Assembly (NCBI RefSeq): GCF_009697225.1
Contig: NZ_WIND01000017.1
Coordinates: 29,017-93,016 of the forward strand
Direction of reading: 5' to 3'
DNA length: 64,000 nucleotides
Origin: Halovulum marinum
Lineage (GTDB): Bacteria > Pseudomonadota > Alphaproteobacteria > Rhodobacterales > Rhodobacteraceae
The position numbers were made by a program, and so were the translations under genes. Under the pieces are notes generated by a model that saw only the letters and a list, made by a program, of their open reading frames with translations, was not told where the DNA came from and made no database searches. Below, one piece after another: positions 33,205-42,159 of the stretch (positions are counted from its first letter, which is position 1; the number at the start of each line of letters is the position of its first letter).

Positions 33205-34020
33205 TCAGCCGGCCAGGTTCCGCATCACCCCGCGCGCGCAGTCCTGCATCGGCGCGATCACCTCGGACATGATCGCCAGCCGGTCGAACCGCTCCGGGTG
33301 CGCCGCCAGCCCGGCGCGCAGAGATGCCCCGAAGACCTGCCGCAGTTCGGTGCCGACGTTGAACTTCGCCACCCGAGTCTCCAGCGCCAGCCGCCGCCGC
33401 ACCTCAGCCGGGATCCCCGAGCCGCCGTGCAGCACCAGGGGCACGTCCGTCACCGCCTCGATGGCCCGCACCGCGTCGAAATCGATCTCGGCCCTGGCGC
33501 TGGTCTGCAGATGCACGTTGCCGACCGACACCGCCATCGCATCGACGCCGGTGCCCACGGCGAAGGCGCGCGCGTCCGCGGGCGTGGTCCGGGCCGATGC
33601 CTCGCCCGCGTCATAGCCGACGAAACCGACCTCGCCCTCGACCGACACGCCTTGCGCATGCGCCATCGCGACGACCTCGGCGGTCGCGCGGATGTTCTCG
33701 GCCAGCGGCAGCCGCGAGCCGTCGAACATGACCGAGGTGAAGCCGGCCTCGATCGCCGCCCGGCACTCGCCGATGTCCCGCGAATGATCCAGATGCGCCA
33801 CCACCGGCACCGCGGCGCCCTCGGCCAGCGTCCGGAACATCGCGCCCCAGACCGGCAGCGGCATGTGCGCCCGCGCACCCGGCCCGGCCTGCAGGATCAC
33901 CGGCAGCCCTTCGGCCGCGGCGGCCTTCACGAAGGCCGCCGCATCCTCCCAGCCCAGCACCACCAGCCCGGCCAGCGCGCCGCGCCGCGTCGGCAGAACC
34001 TCGGCCAGCGTCGCGATCAT
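33205..34020 (-). CDS. iolJ: Class II aldolase IolJ (6-phospho-5-dehydro-2-deoxy-D-gluconate aldolase)
   Basis: 271-aa class II aldolase. Metal-binding elements: VVAHLDHSRD, VEGEVGFVGY, SVGNVHLQTSAR and LVLHGGSGIP, followed by the phosphate-binding KFNVGTELR. It is shorter than fructose-bisphosphate aldolases. It is translationally coupled to iolB (ATGA), which supports IolJ: it splits the phosphorylated product of IolC into dihydroxyacetone phosphate and malonate semialdehyde. Last gene of the iolD-iolB-iolJ operon. Confidence 0.9.
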   Translation of the reverse strand: MIATLAEVLPTRRGALAGLVVLGWEDAAAFVKAAAAEGLPVILQAGPGARAHMPLPVWGAMFRTLAEGAAVPVVAHLDHSRDIGECRAAIEAGFTSVMFDGSRLPLAENIRATAEVVAMAHAQGVSVEGEVGFVGYDAGEASARTTPADARAFAVGTGVDAMAVSVGNVHLQTSARAEIDFDAVRAIEAVTDVPLVLHGGSGIPAEVRRRLALETRVAKFNVGTELRQVFGASLRAGLAAHPERFDRLAIMSEVIAPMQDCARGVMRNLAG

Positions 34021-34859
34021 CTGAACTTCGCCACCATGTCCTTGATGCCCGGGATCGTCTCCAGCTGCTCGGCGTGGGTCGGCTGGAAATACTGCACCAG
34101 CGAACGCTGGGACTTCCCGGCGAGGATGGTGAAATAGTACATCTCGTAGCCGGGCAGGGCGCAGCAGGGGTGATAGCCCTTGTCCAGCAGGATCGTCGAG
34201 CCGTCCATGATGTGGAACGCCTCGCCCGGTTGGTTGTCCACGCGCTGCAGCATCTGTACGCCCGAGCCGTAGTTCGGCCTGAAGCGGAAGTTGTAGGCCT
34301 CGTCGTGGCGCGTCTCGTCCGGCAGCCGGTCGGTGTCGTGCTTGTGGCTGGGAAAGCCGGACCAGCCGCCGGCACCGACGGTGAACAGCTCCGAGACCAG
34401 CAGCCGGCCCACCCTGTCGGCCTGCTTCTGTCCCAGAATGTGCTTGATCTTGCGGTGCGTCTTGGTGTCGTCCGAGCCGTACTGCACCAGGTCGATCTCG
34501 GGCTCCAGCACCGCAAACGGCGCCAGCGTCTGCTCATGGACGCCGCCGGCGACGAACACCTCGGTCGTATCCGAGACGCAGGTGAACCGGGCGGGCGCGT
34601 CCACCGGCACATAGACGCCCTCGGGCTCGCCGTCCCAGACATCCTCGCCGCGCTTGCCGACCGGGCCGAAACGTTCGCCCGCGGCCTCGATCTCCAGCGT
34701 GCCGGTGGCGGGCACGATGCAGGTCTCGTGGCCCTTCAGGCGGTAGTCGAAGCTCTCGCCCTTCTTCAGCTTGACGATGTTGAAATAGACCAGCGGGGTC
34801 GTCTCATTGCCCTCGGCGACGATGGGCTGGTTGCGGTTGTTGTGCGGCGCGATATGCAT
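34017..34859 (-). CDS. iolB: 5-deoxy-glucuronate isomerase IolB
   Basis: 280-aa cupin-fold isomerase converting 5-deoxy-glucuronate to 5-dehydro-2-deoxygluconate. Typical IolB stretches: LVYFNIVKLKKGESFDY, RVGRLLVSELFTVGAGGWSG, PSHKHDTD and DKGYHPCCALPGYEMYYFTI, with His/Glu residues that bind metal. Full length, with 14 bp to iolD upstream and a 4-bp overlap with iolJ downstream. Confidence 0.95.
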   Translation of the reverse strand: MHIAPHNNRNQPIVAEGNETTPLVYFNIVKLKKGESFDYRLKGHETCIVPATGTLEIEAAGERFGPVGKRGEDVWDGEPEGVYVPVDAPARFTCVSDTTEVFVAGGVHEQTLAPFAVLEPEIDLVQYGSDDTKTHRKIKHILGQKQADRVGRLLVSELFTVGAGGWSGFPSHKHDTDRLPDETRHDEAYNFRFRPNYGSGVQMLQRVDNQPGEAFHIMDGSTILLDKGYHPCCALPGYEMYYFTILAGKSQRSLVQYFQPTHAEQLETIPGIKDMVAKFR

Positions 34860-34873
34860 CTGTTCTCTCCCTG

Positions 34874-36742
34874 TTACACGCCGGCGCGCTGCTTGGCGCG
34901 CCCGGCTTCCTGCTGCGCGTGGGCCTCACGCACGGCGGGGCTGTCGCTGACCTCGGGGGTGCCGACCTCCCACCAGGCGTGGCCCTGCCTGGTCCAGCCC
35001 TCGTAAGCGTCGACCTTCATCACGATCACCTGCGTCCTGTCCGAGGCCCTGGCGGCGGTGAACGCCTCGGCCAGCGCGGCGGGCGTGTCCACCGTCACCG
35101 CCTCGGCGCCCATCGCGCGGGCATGGGCGGCGAAATCCACCTCGACCGGGTTGGTCACCGTCGGCGTATCGGCGATGAGGTTGTTGAAACTGGTGTTGCC
35201 GGTGTTGTTCTGCAGCTTGTTGATGACCGCGAAACCGCCGTTGTCCAGCACCAGCAGGATCAGCTTTTTCCCCGTCAGAACAGCCGAGTATATGTCGCTG
35301 TTCAGAAGCAGGTACGAGCCGTCGCCGACGAACACGATGGTGTCCTGCTCGGGCTCGTCCTCCATCTGCGCGATCCGTGCACCCCAGCCGCCGGCAATCT
35401 CGTAGCCCATGCAGGAAAAGCCGAATTCCACGTCCACCGTTCCCGGCGACAGGGTGCGCCAGTTCGCGGCGATCTCGGCCGGCAGCCCGCCGGCGGCGGC
35501 GACCACGCGGTCGCGCGGATGGCACAGCGCGTTCACCGCGCCGATGGCCTGGGCATAGCTGTTCGGCCCGTTCCCGGCGCGGGTGTTTTCCGCGACATAG
35601 GCATCCCAGGCGGCGCGTTCCTTCTTCGCGCCGTCGGTCCACGCCTCGGGCGCGCGATAGCCGTCCAGCGCCGTGCCCAGCGCCTCCAGCCCGGTGCGCG
35701 CGTCGCAGACCAGCGGCAGCGACAGGTGCTTGCCCGCATCATGCCTTGCCGCGTTCAGCCCGATCAGCCGGGCGGAGGCATCGAACACCGTCCACGAGCC
35801 GGTGGTGAAATCCTGCAGCCGCGTGCCCACGGCCAGCACCACGTCGGCCTGACCGGCAATCGTGTTGGCGCTGTCCGAGCCGGTGGTGCCGATCGGGCCG
35901 ATGTTCAGCGGATGCTCGGCGGTCAGGTTCGCGCGGCCGGCGATGGTCTCGACCACCGGGATGTCATGCGCCTCGGCAAAGCGCGTCAGCTCCTCGACCG
36001 CGCCCGAATACTGCACGCCGCCGCCGGCGATGATCACCGGGCGCTGGGCCTGCGCCAGCAGGCGCGCGGCATCCGCCACCTCGGCCGGGTCCGGGGCCGG
36101 GCGGCGGACGCGGTGCACGCGCGGCGCAAAGAACGCCTCGGGATAATTCCACGCCCAGCCCTGCACGTCCTGCGGCAGGCCGATGAACGCGGGCCCGCAA
36201 TCTGCCGGGTCCAGCATCACCGCCAGCGCCGCCGGCAGGCTGGTCACGATCTGCTGCGGGTGCCCGATCCGGTCCCAGTAGCGGCTGACCGACCGGAACG
36301 CGTCGTTCACCCCCAGCGCCGGATTGCCGAAATGCTCGACCTGTTGCAGCACCGGGTCGGGCAGCCGGGTCTGGAAGGTGTCGCCGCACAGGAACAGCAC
36401 CGGCAGCCGGTTGGCATGGGCCAGCGCGGCGGATGTGACCATGTTCGTCGTGCCCGGCCCGGCCGAGGCGGTGCAGAACATGAACCGCCGGCGCAGCTTG
36501 GCCTTGGCATAGGCGGCGGCGGCGAATCCCATCCCCTGCTCGTTCTGGCCGCGGTACAGCGGCAGCGTCGCGCGCGCCGCGTACAGCGCCTCGCCCAGGC
36601 AGGTCACGTTGCCGTGGCCGAAGATGCCGAAGCCGCCCGCGAAGATCCGCTCGCGGCCCTTGCCGGTGTCGATGAACTGGTTGTCCAGAAAGCGCACAAT
36701 GGCTTGCGCCGTGGTCAGCCGGATGGTGCCGGTTGCGGTCAT
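34874..36742 (-). CDS. iolD: 3D-(3,5/4)-trihydroxycyclohexane-1,2-dione hydrolase IolD
   Basis: 622-aa thiamine-diphosphate enzyme that opens the inositol-derived ring. N-terminal RLTTAQAIVRFLDNQFIDTG and GIFGHGNVTCLGEALY are IolD-specific. A central TPP-family domain and the C-terminal TPP-binding segment VFVGDGSYLLLNSDIYSAVL (GDG to N motif) are present. The start is ATG 36742 behind GGGAGG; a GTG one codon earlier is not needed. First gene of the iolD-iolB-iolJ operon, divergent from iolE across the perfect operator at 36823. Confidence 0.96.
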   Translation of the reverse strand: MTATGTIRLTTAQAIVRFLDNQFIDTGKGRERIFAGGFGIFGHGNVTCLGEALYAARATLPLYRGQNEQGMGFAAAAYAKAKLRRRFMFCTASAGPGTTNMVTSAALAHANRLPVLFLCGDTFQTRLPDPVLQQVEHFGNPALGVNDAFRSVSRYWDRIGHPQQIVTSLPAALAVMLDPADCGPAFIGLPQDVQGWAWNYPEAFFAPRVHRVRRPAPDPAEVADAARLLAQAQRPVIIAGGGVQYSGAVEELTRFAEAHDIPVVETIAGRANLTAEHPLNIGPIGTTGSDSANTIAGQADVVLAVGTRLQDFTTGSWTVFDASARLIGLNAARHDAGKHLSLPLVCDARTGLEALGTALDGYRAPEAWTDGAKKERAAWDAYVAENTRAGNGPNSYAQAIGAVNALCHPRDRVVAAAGGLPAEIAANWRTLSPGTVDVEFGFSCMGYEIAGGWGARIAQMEDEPEQDTIVFVGDGSYLLLNSDIYSAVLTGKKLILLVLDNGGFAVINKLQNNTGNTSFNNLIADTPTVTNPVEVDFAAHARAMGAEAVTVDTPAALAEAFTAARASDRTQVIVMKVDAYEGWTRQGHAWWEVGTPEVSDSPAVREAHAQQEAGRAKQRAGV

Positions 36743-36822
36743 CACTGCCCTCCCGTAGGCCAGAATTGCGCCGGGCCGATTTTTGCATTTGACCCGGGCT
36801 CGGGATGCAGGCTAGGCAGATA

Positions 36823-36836
36823 TGCAACCGGTTGCA
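36823..36836. promoter_or_regulatory. LacI-type operator between iolD and iolE
   Basis: Perfect palindrome TGCAACCGGTTGCA, 36 bp before the iolE ATG and 80 bp before the divergent iolD ATG. Identical to the transporter site at 31878-31891, so both promoter pairs should answer to one repressor. Confidence 0.87.
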
Positions 36837-36872
36837 AGAAAGAATGCGGCCCGCCGCCCTGGGAGGAAACCA

Positions 36873-37763
36873 ATGGCACTCGAAATCGGCAATGCGCCCT
36901 GCTCCTGGGGCGTGGAATTCGCGAATGACGATCGCAACCCGGACTGGCGCACGGTACTGGCCGAGTGCGCGCAGGCCGGCTACACCGGGATCGAGCTGGG
37001 CCCCGTCGGCTACATGCCCGAGGACCCGAACGTGCTGGGCCCGGCGCTGGCCGAGCTCGGGCTGACCCTGATCGGCGGCGTCGTCTTCCGCCCGTTCCAC
37101 GACGAAGACGCCTGGGACGAGCTGCAGGACGCCGCCCGCCGCACCTGCGAGGCGCTGAAGGCGCACGGCGCCCGGCACCTGGTGCTGATCGATTCGATCT
37201 CGCCCCGACGCGCCGCCACCGCCGGCCGCCCGGACGAGGCCGAGCAGATGAGCGCGCAGGAATGGGCAGGCTTCGTCGAGCGCGTCCGCGCCATCGCCCG
37301 CCTCGGCACCGAGGACTACGGCCTGATCACCAGCCTGCACCCGCACGCGGGCGGGTTCATCGATTTCCTGCCCGAGGTCGAGAGGATGCTGGCCGAGATC
37401 GACCCGTCGATCCTGAAGCTCTGCGTCGACACCGGCCACTGCACCTATGCCGGGTTCGACCCGCTCGCCTTCATCGAGCGGCACAGGGACCGGCTGGCCT
37501 ATGTCCATTTCAAGTCCACCGACGCCGCGGTGAAGGCGAAGGCGATCGCGAACCGCACCGGCTTCTACGACGCCTGCGGCGAGGGCATCTTCTGCAAGCT
37601 GGCCGAGGGCGAGATCGACTTCGGCGCGGTGCGCGACCTGCTGGGCCGGATCGGCTATGACGGCTGGTGCACGGTCGAGCAGGACTGCGACCCGACCATC
37701 GCCGCTTCGCCGCTGGACGACGCGCGGCAGAACCGCGAATACCTGCGCAGCATCGGCTTTTGA
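36873..37763 (+). CDS. iolE: Inosose dehydratase IolE
   Basis: 296-aa TIM-barrel enzyme (xylose-isomerase-like) that dehydrates scyllo-inosose. Markers: IGNAPCSWGVEFANDDRNPD, AGYTGIELGPVGYMPEDP, SLHPHAGGFIDF, LCVDTGHCTYAGFDPLAFIE, and VHFKSTD. Start ATG behind GGGAGG. Followed eight bases later by a Gfo/Idh/MocA oxidoreductase gene in the same operon. Confidence 0.95.
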   Translation: MALEIGNAPCSWGVEFANDDRNPDWRTVLAECAQAGYTGIELGPVGYMPEDPNVLGPALAELGLTLIGGVVFRPFHDEDAWDELQDAARRTCEALKAHGARHLVLIDSISPRRAATAGRPDEAEQMSAQEWAGFVERVRAIARLGTEDYGLITSLHPHAGGFIDFLPEVERMLAEIDPSILKLCVDTGHCTYAGFDPLAFIERHRDRLAYVHFKSTDAAVKAKAIANRTGFYDACGEGIFCKLAEGEIDFGAVRDLLGRIGYDGWCTVEQDCDPTIAASPLDDARQNREYLRSIGF

Positions 37764-37771
37764 GGTTTGAC

Positions 37772-38923
37772 ATGGAACGACTGAACTGGGGACTGATCGG
37801 CGGGGGCGAGGGCAGCCAGATCGGCCCCGCGCACCGCCTGGGCGCGCGCATCGACGGGCTGTTCGAACTGGCCGCCGGGGCGCTGGACGCGAACCCGGAC
37901 GCGGGCCGCGCCTATGCGCGGACGCTGGGCATCGCCGCCGCCCGTGCCTATGGCGACTGGCGCGAGATGCTCGAGGGCGAAAGGAACCGCCCCGACCGCA
38001 TCGACCTGGTGACCGTGGCAACCCCGAACCACACCCATTTCGAGATCACCCGCGCCTTTCTGGCCGAGGGCATCAACGTGCTGTGCGAAAAGCCGATGAC
38101 CATGACCGTCGCCGAGGGCGAGGAGATCGTCCGCACGGCCGAAGGCTCGGGCGCGATCTGCGCGGTGAACTACGGCTATTCCGGCTATTCGCTGGTGCGC
38201 CACATGCGCGCGATGGTCGCGCGCGGCGATCTTGGAAAGATCCGTCTGGTGATGGCCGAGTTCGCCCACGGCCACCACGCCGACGCCGCCGACGCCGACA
38301 ACCCGCGCGTCCGCTGGCGCTACGACCCGGCGCAGGCCGGGGTCTCGGCGGTGATGGCCGATTGCGGCATCCACGCGCTGCACATGGCCAGCTTCGTGAT
38401 CGGCCAGTCGCCCGAGAAACTGTCGGCGGATTTCGCCTCGCTGGTCGGCGACCGGGTGCTGGAAGACGACGCGATGGTCAACCTGCGCATGTCCGGCGGC
38501 ACCACCTGCCGGCTGTGGACCTCGGCGGTGGCGCTGGGGCATCAGCACGGGTTGCGGGTGCAGGTCTTCGGCGAGAAGGGCGGGCTGTCCTGGGCGCAGG
38601 AACAGCCGAACCAGCTGCTCTGGACGCCGCTGGGCGGCCGCACCGAGATCATCGAGCGCGGCGGGCCGAACCTGTCGCCGCAGGCCGACGCCGCCTCGCG
38701 GGTGACGGTGGGCCATGCAGAGGGCATGCCGCTGGCGTTCGCCAATCTCTACACCGATCTGGCGACCGCGATCGCGGCGCGCAGGGCGGGGCAGGCGGCG
38801 CCCGAAAGCTGGTGCCCGATGGCCGAGGACGGGCTGCGCTCGGTCGCCGCGGTCCACGCCGCCGCCGAGTCCGCCAGGGCCGACGGCGCCTGGGTGGACG
38901 CGCGGCCGCCGATGTACCGCTAG
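37772..38923 (+). CDS. Gfo/Idh/MocA-family oxidoreductase, probable inositol-related dehydrogenase
   Basis: 383-aa NAD(P)-dependent dehydrogenase with N-terminal Rossmann motif GLIGGGEGSQIGPAHR and the family motif NVLCEKPMTMTVAEGEE; VMADCGIHALHMASF carries the catalytic-region His/Asp. It is longer than the IolG encoded nearby and lies in one operon with iolE. Candidates are a scyllo-inositol dehydrogenase (IolX/IolW-like) or an enzyme for another inositol isomer or glycoside; the sequence does not decide. Confidence 0.88.
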   Translation: MERLNWGLIGGGEGSQIGPAHRLGARIDGLFELAAGALDANPDAGRAYARTLGIAAARAYGDWREMLEGERNRPDRIDLVTVATPNHTHFEITRAFLAEGINVLCEKPMTMTVAEGEEIVRTAEGSGAICAVNYGYSGYSLVRHMRAMVARGDLGKIRLVMAEFAHGHHADAADADNPRVRWRYDPAQAGVSAVMADCGIHALHMASFVIGQSPEKLSADFASLVGDRVLEDDAMVNLRMSGGTTCRLWTSAVALGHQHGLRVQVFGEKGGLSWAQEQPNQLLWTPLGGRTEIIERGGPNLSPQADAASRVTVGHAEGMPLAFANLYTDLATAIAARRAGQAAPESWCPMAEDGLRSVAAVHAAAESARADGAWVDARPPMYR

Positions 38924-38933
38924 GGCAGGGCGC

Positions 38934-39947
38934 CTATACCGTTCGCAGGGTCTTGCGCAGGACGACGCGGCAGGGCAGCAGCCGCGTCTCCGGCACCGCG
39001 TCCGGCGCCGCGATCAGGGAAATCACCTGCTCCACGGACGCGGCGATGATCTCGGACACCGGCTGCGCGATGGTGGTCAGCTCGATGCAGCCCCAGCGCG
39101 CCATGTCCATGTCGTTGAAGCCGATGATGCCGACATCGCCCGGCACGTCCAGCCCGGCCTCGGCCAGCGCGTCCATCGCGCCCACCGACAGCACGTCGTC
39201 GCCGCAGAAATAGGCGTCGGCCAGGTCCCCTGCCGCGATCAGCCGGGCCATCTCGGCCCGTCCGGCGTCATAGGAGTAGGCCCCGGCGAAGCTGCGCGGA
39301 AACGCCGCGTCGTGCGCCTGCATCGCGTCCGCGAAACCGCGCAGCCGGTCGATGGTCGATGTCGCCCCTTCCGGCCCGCCGATGAACCCGATCCGCTTGT
39401 AGCCGTGTTCGATCAGCGTCCGCGCCGCCATGCCGCCGCAATAGACGTTGTCGACGCCGACAACATGCGCGTGGCTTTCGCCGGAATAGCGCCCGAAGCT
39501 GTGCACCACCGGCAGGCCGGCGTCGCGGAACGCGGCGGCGAAGCTGGGCGGCAGCGTCGACGAGGCGACGATCACCCCGTCGACCGAATACTGCCGCAAC
39601 ATGCGCAGCGAATGCTGCGGATCGGTCTCGCCCGAAAGGTTCACCAGCAGCGGCCGGAAGCCGCGTTCCTGGATCAGGCGGGTGAACAGGTCGAAGATCA
39701 GCAGGAAGGTCGGGTTGCGGAAGTTGTCGGCCACCAGCCCGATCAGCTTGGTGCGCCGCGTGGTCAGGCTGCTCGCCAGCACGCTCGGGCTGTAGCCCAG
39801 CTCGTCCGCCGCGCGCATCACCTTGGCCCGCGTCCGCGCCGAGACCGAGGCGCCCTCGGTGAAGGTGCGCGACACCGCCGAGCGCGACACCCCCGCCCGT
39901 TCCGCCACTTCCTTCAGGGTCACCCGCATCGCGCCGCGCTGCTCCAT
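38934..39947 (-). CDS. LacI-family repressor, probable regulator of the inositol regulon
   Basis: 337-aa classical LacI protein: HTH VTLKEVAERAGVSRSAVSRT, hinge SPSVLASSLTTRRT with the Leu that opens a central CG step, and an effector domain (LIGLVADNFRNPTFLLIFDL, VIVASSTLP, VVGVDNVYCGGMAA, GDVGIIGFNDMD). It is the third gene of the leftward aldo-keto reductase/iolG/lacI operon behind the operator at 42059, so autoregulation is expected. Of the three LacI genes in the window it is the best candidate for binding TGCAACCGGTTGCA. Confidence 0.9.
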   Translation of the reverse strand: MEQRGAMRVTLKEVAERAGVSRSAVSRTFTEGASVSARTRAKVMRAADELGYSPSVLASSLTTRRTKLIGLVADNFRNPTFLLIFDLFTRLIQERGFRPLLVNLSGETDPQHSLRMLRQYSVDGVIVASSTLPPSFAAAFRDAGLPVVHSFGRYSGESHAHVVGVDNVYCGGMAARTLIEHGYKRIGFIGGPEGATSTIDRLRGFADAMQAHDAAFPRSFAGAYSYDAGRAEMARLIAAGDLADAYFCGDDVLSVGAMDALAEAGLDVPGDVGIIGFNDMDMARWGCIELTTIAQPVSEIIAASVEQVISLIAAPDAVPETRLLPCRVVLRKTLRTV

Positions 39948-40012
39948 CGCCAGACCGCTCGCCGTCTAATCCGTTTCCGCGGCGTCTGGCAACCGTCCTG
40001 CCCGCGCCGCGG

Positions 40013-41035
40013 TCACGGCGCCGCCTCTACCGCCACGGCACGCCCCTGCTGCAGCGAGGCATAGGCGGCCTCGGCCAGCAGCAGCGCGCGCCGGCCGTCC
40101 TCGAACCCGACCTCGGCGTCGCCGCCGGTCCGCGCGGTTTGCAGGAAACTGTCCAGCTGCGCCCGGAACGCCTGCGCATAGCGTTCGATGAAGAACGGCT
40201 CGTAGCCGGCCCCGGCGGCGGTCGCGTCCGCGGTGAACCGCGTCAGCCCGTGCGGCGTGCGGTTGGTGCTCTGCAGCATCCCTTGCGGCCCCACCGCCTC
40301 CAGCCGCTGGTCATAACCATAGGGCGCCTGCCGGGCGTTGTTGATCAGCACCTGCGCGCCCGAGGCGGTGCGCATCAGGATCATCGCGCAGTCGACCTCG
40401 TCCAGCCGCGCGCCACGTTCGGGGTCGATCAGCGCGCCGGCATGGGCGAACACCTCGACCACCTCGTCGCCGCCCAGCACGTATCGCGCCAGGTCGAAGT
40501 CGTGGATCGTCATGTCGCGGATCATCCCGCCCGCGCCCAGCAGGTACTCGTCGCTCGGCGGCTCGGGATCGCGCGAGGTCACCAGCAGCTGCACCAGCCG
40601 GCCGACCTCGCCCGCCGCCACCGCCGCGCGCAGCGCCTGGTGGCCGGGATCGAAGCGCCGGTTGAAGCCGATCTGCACCGGCACGTCCGTGCCTGCGATC
40701 GCCGTGCGGCAGGCCTCGACCCGGCGGATGTCCAGGTCGATCGGCTTCTCGCACAGCACCGGCTTGCCGGCGGCCACCGCCTGCTCGATGTAGTCGGCAT
40801 GGGTGGCGGTGACCGAGGCGACGATCACCGCATCGACGCCCGGATCGGCGAACACCGCGCCGGCGCTGTCCGCCACCGTCGCGCCGGTCTCCGCGGCCAG
40901 CGCCTGCGCCGCCGCCGCCACCGGATCGTGTACCACCGCCAGCCGCGCGTCGCGGTGTGCGTGGACCAGCGCGCCGTGCATCCGGCCGATGCGGCCGCAG
41001 CCGATCAGCGCGATGTTCAGCACGGGGTTCAGCAC
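40013..41035 (-). CDS. iolG: myo-inositol 2-dehydrogenase IolG
   Basis: 340-aa Gfo/Idh/MocA dehydrogenase for the first step, inositol to 2-keto-myo-inositol. Motifs: IALIGCGRIGRMHGALV, KPVLCEKPIDLDI, VQIGFNRRFDPGHQALR, and GGMIRDMTIHDFDLARYVLG with the catalytic Asp/His. Start GTG at 41035 overlaps the aldo-keto reductase stop by seven bases; a second in-frame GTG four codons downstream is possible. This gene fits the canonical IolG better than the larger paralogue at 37772. Confidence 0.9.
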   Translation of the reverse strand: MLNPVLNIALIGCGRIGRMHGALVHAHRDARLAVVHDPVAAAAQALAAETGATVADSAGAVFADPGVDAVIVASVTATHADYIEQAVAAGKPVLCEKPIDLDIRRVEACRTAIAGTDVPVQIGFNRRFDPGHQALRAAVAAGEVGRLVQLLVTSRDPEPPSDEYLLGAGGMIRDMTIHDFDLARYVLGGDEVVEVFAHAGALIDPERGARLDEVDCAMILMRTASGAQVLINNARQAPYGYDQRLEAVGPQGMLQSTNRTPHGLTRFTADATAAGAGYEPFFIERYAQAFRAQLDSFLQTARTGGDAEVGFEDGRRALLLAEAAYASLQQGRAVAVEAAP

Positions 41036-41997
41036 GGGCGGTACTCCCGGTTCGCCTCGGGGTCCTCGGTCGAATAGGGCAGCGCCATCAGCTCGTCCCA
41101 GGCCGCCTGCGGGATCTCGGCGCTCGCCCAGTCCACGGTCTGCGCCACCCGCTCCGGCTTGGAGATGCCGCAGATCGTCGAGGTCACCCGCGGATCGCGC
41201 ATCGAGAACTGCAGCGCCGCCGCGCCGGGCGCGACGTCGTGCCGGGCGCAGACCTGCTCGATCGCGCGCACCGGCGCCATGTCCGCCTCGCTCGCCTCCT
41301 GGTAGGTGATCATCCGGCTGTTGGCCGAGCCGCGCGCCAGCACCCCGCCGGCATAGGGCGCGGCGTTGAAGATGGCGATGCCGCGCGCGTGCGCGTCGCT
41401 GAACATCCGGTCCGCCTCGCGGTTCAGCAGGGTAAAGCGGTTGTGGCTGACCAGCGCGTCGAATTCCCAGTCGGGCAGGATCCGGGTCATCAAGTCGAGC
41501 TTGCCCATCGCCAGCCCGACGGCGCTGACCAGCCCCTCCTGCTTCATCTTGAACAGCTCGTCCAGCGCCCCGCCCGGGCCGGTGATCTCGTCCAGATCGC
41601 GGCAGTATTCCGGGTCGTGCAGATGCAGGATGTCGAGCCGGTCCAGCCCCAGCGCCTGCAGGCTTTCCTCGACCGAGCGGCGGGCGCGGTCGGCGTCCAG
41701 CCGGTTGTCCTGCCAGTCGCGGTCCAGCTTGGTGGCCAGCACGCAGCCCTCGGGCAGGCCGCCGCGCTCGCGGATCACCGCGCCCAGCCGCTCCTCGCTG
41801 CGGCCCATGCCGTAGTTGCGCGAGGTGTCGACGAAGCTCGGGCGCAGGTCGAACATGGCGTGGATCGCGGCGCGGGCCTGCGCCTCGGGCACTTCGTAGC
41901 CGTAGGTGTCGGGCATGCTGCCCAGCGGCGAGGTGCCGAAACAGACGGCGGCCACCTCGAACGGCAGGCGCGGCGCGGCGCGGGTGGGCAAAGTCAT
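41029..41997 (-). CDS. Aldo/keto reductase (D-threo-aldose 1-dehydrogenase-like)
   Basis: 322-aa (beta/alpha)8 NAD(P)H oxidoreductase. The N-terminal CFGTSPLGSMPDTYGYEV, the catalytic FVDTSRNYGMGRSEERLG with Asp and Tyr, and LDILHLHDPEY fit the AKR subfamily of fucose/aldose dehydrogenases. First gene of the operon with iolG and lacI, controlled by the operator at 42059. It may feed a sugar lactone or modified inositol into the pathway. Confidence 0.87.
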   Translation of the reverse strand: MTLPTRAAPRLPFEVAAVCFGTSPLGSMPDTYGYEVPEAQARAAIHAMFDLRPSFVDTSRNYGMGRSEERLGAVIRERGGLPEGCVLATKLDRDWQDNRLDADRARRSVEESLQALGLDRLDILHLHDPEYCRDLDEITGPGGALDELFKMKQEGLVSAVGLAMGKLDLMTRILPDWEFDALVSHNRFTLLNREADRMFSDAHARGIAIFNAAPYAGGVLARGSANSRMITYQEASEADMAPVRAIEQVCARHDVAPGAAALQFSMRDPRVTSTICGISKPERVAQTVDWASAEIPQAAWDELMALPYSTEDPEANREYRPC

Positions 41998-42058
41998 CGC
42001 GTGGTCTCCTCCCCGGGACTAAGGTTTTGCGGTCACGCTAGGACCGGCGCAGCGTTTT

Positions 42059-42072
42059 TGCAACCGGTTTCA
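42059..42072. promoter_or_regulatory. LacI-type operator between the aldo/keto reductase and MDR genes
   Basis: TGCAACCGGTTTCA, CCGG-centred dyad flanked by T and A runs, between divergent genes starting at 41997 and 42160. It is the exact reverse complement of the iolC site. Confidence 0.8.
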
Positions 42073-42159
42073 AAAACTTCCGCCCGCCTTATCCGGCGCA
42101 ACCGCGTTGAAGGCGAATGTGCCGCCCCCACCTGAAGGAGGCAACCGAAAGAGGCTCCC

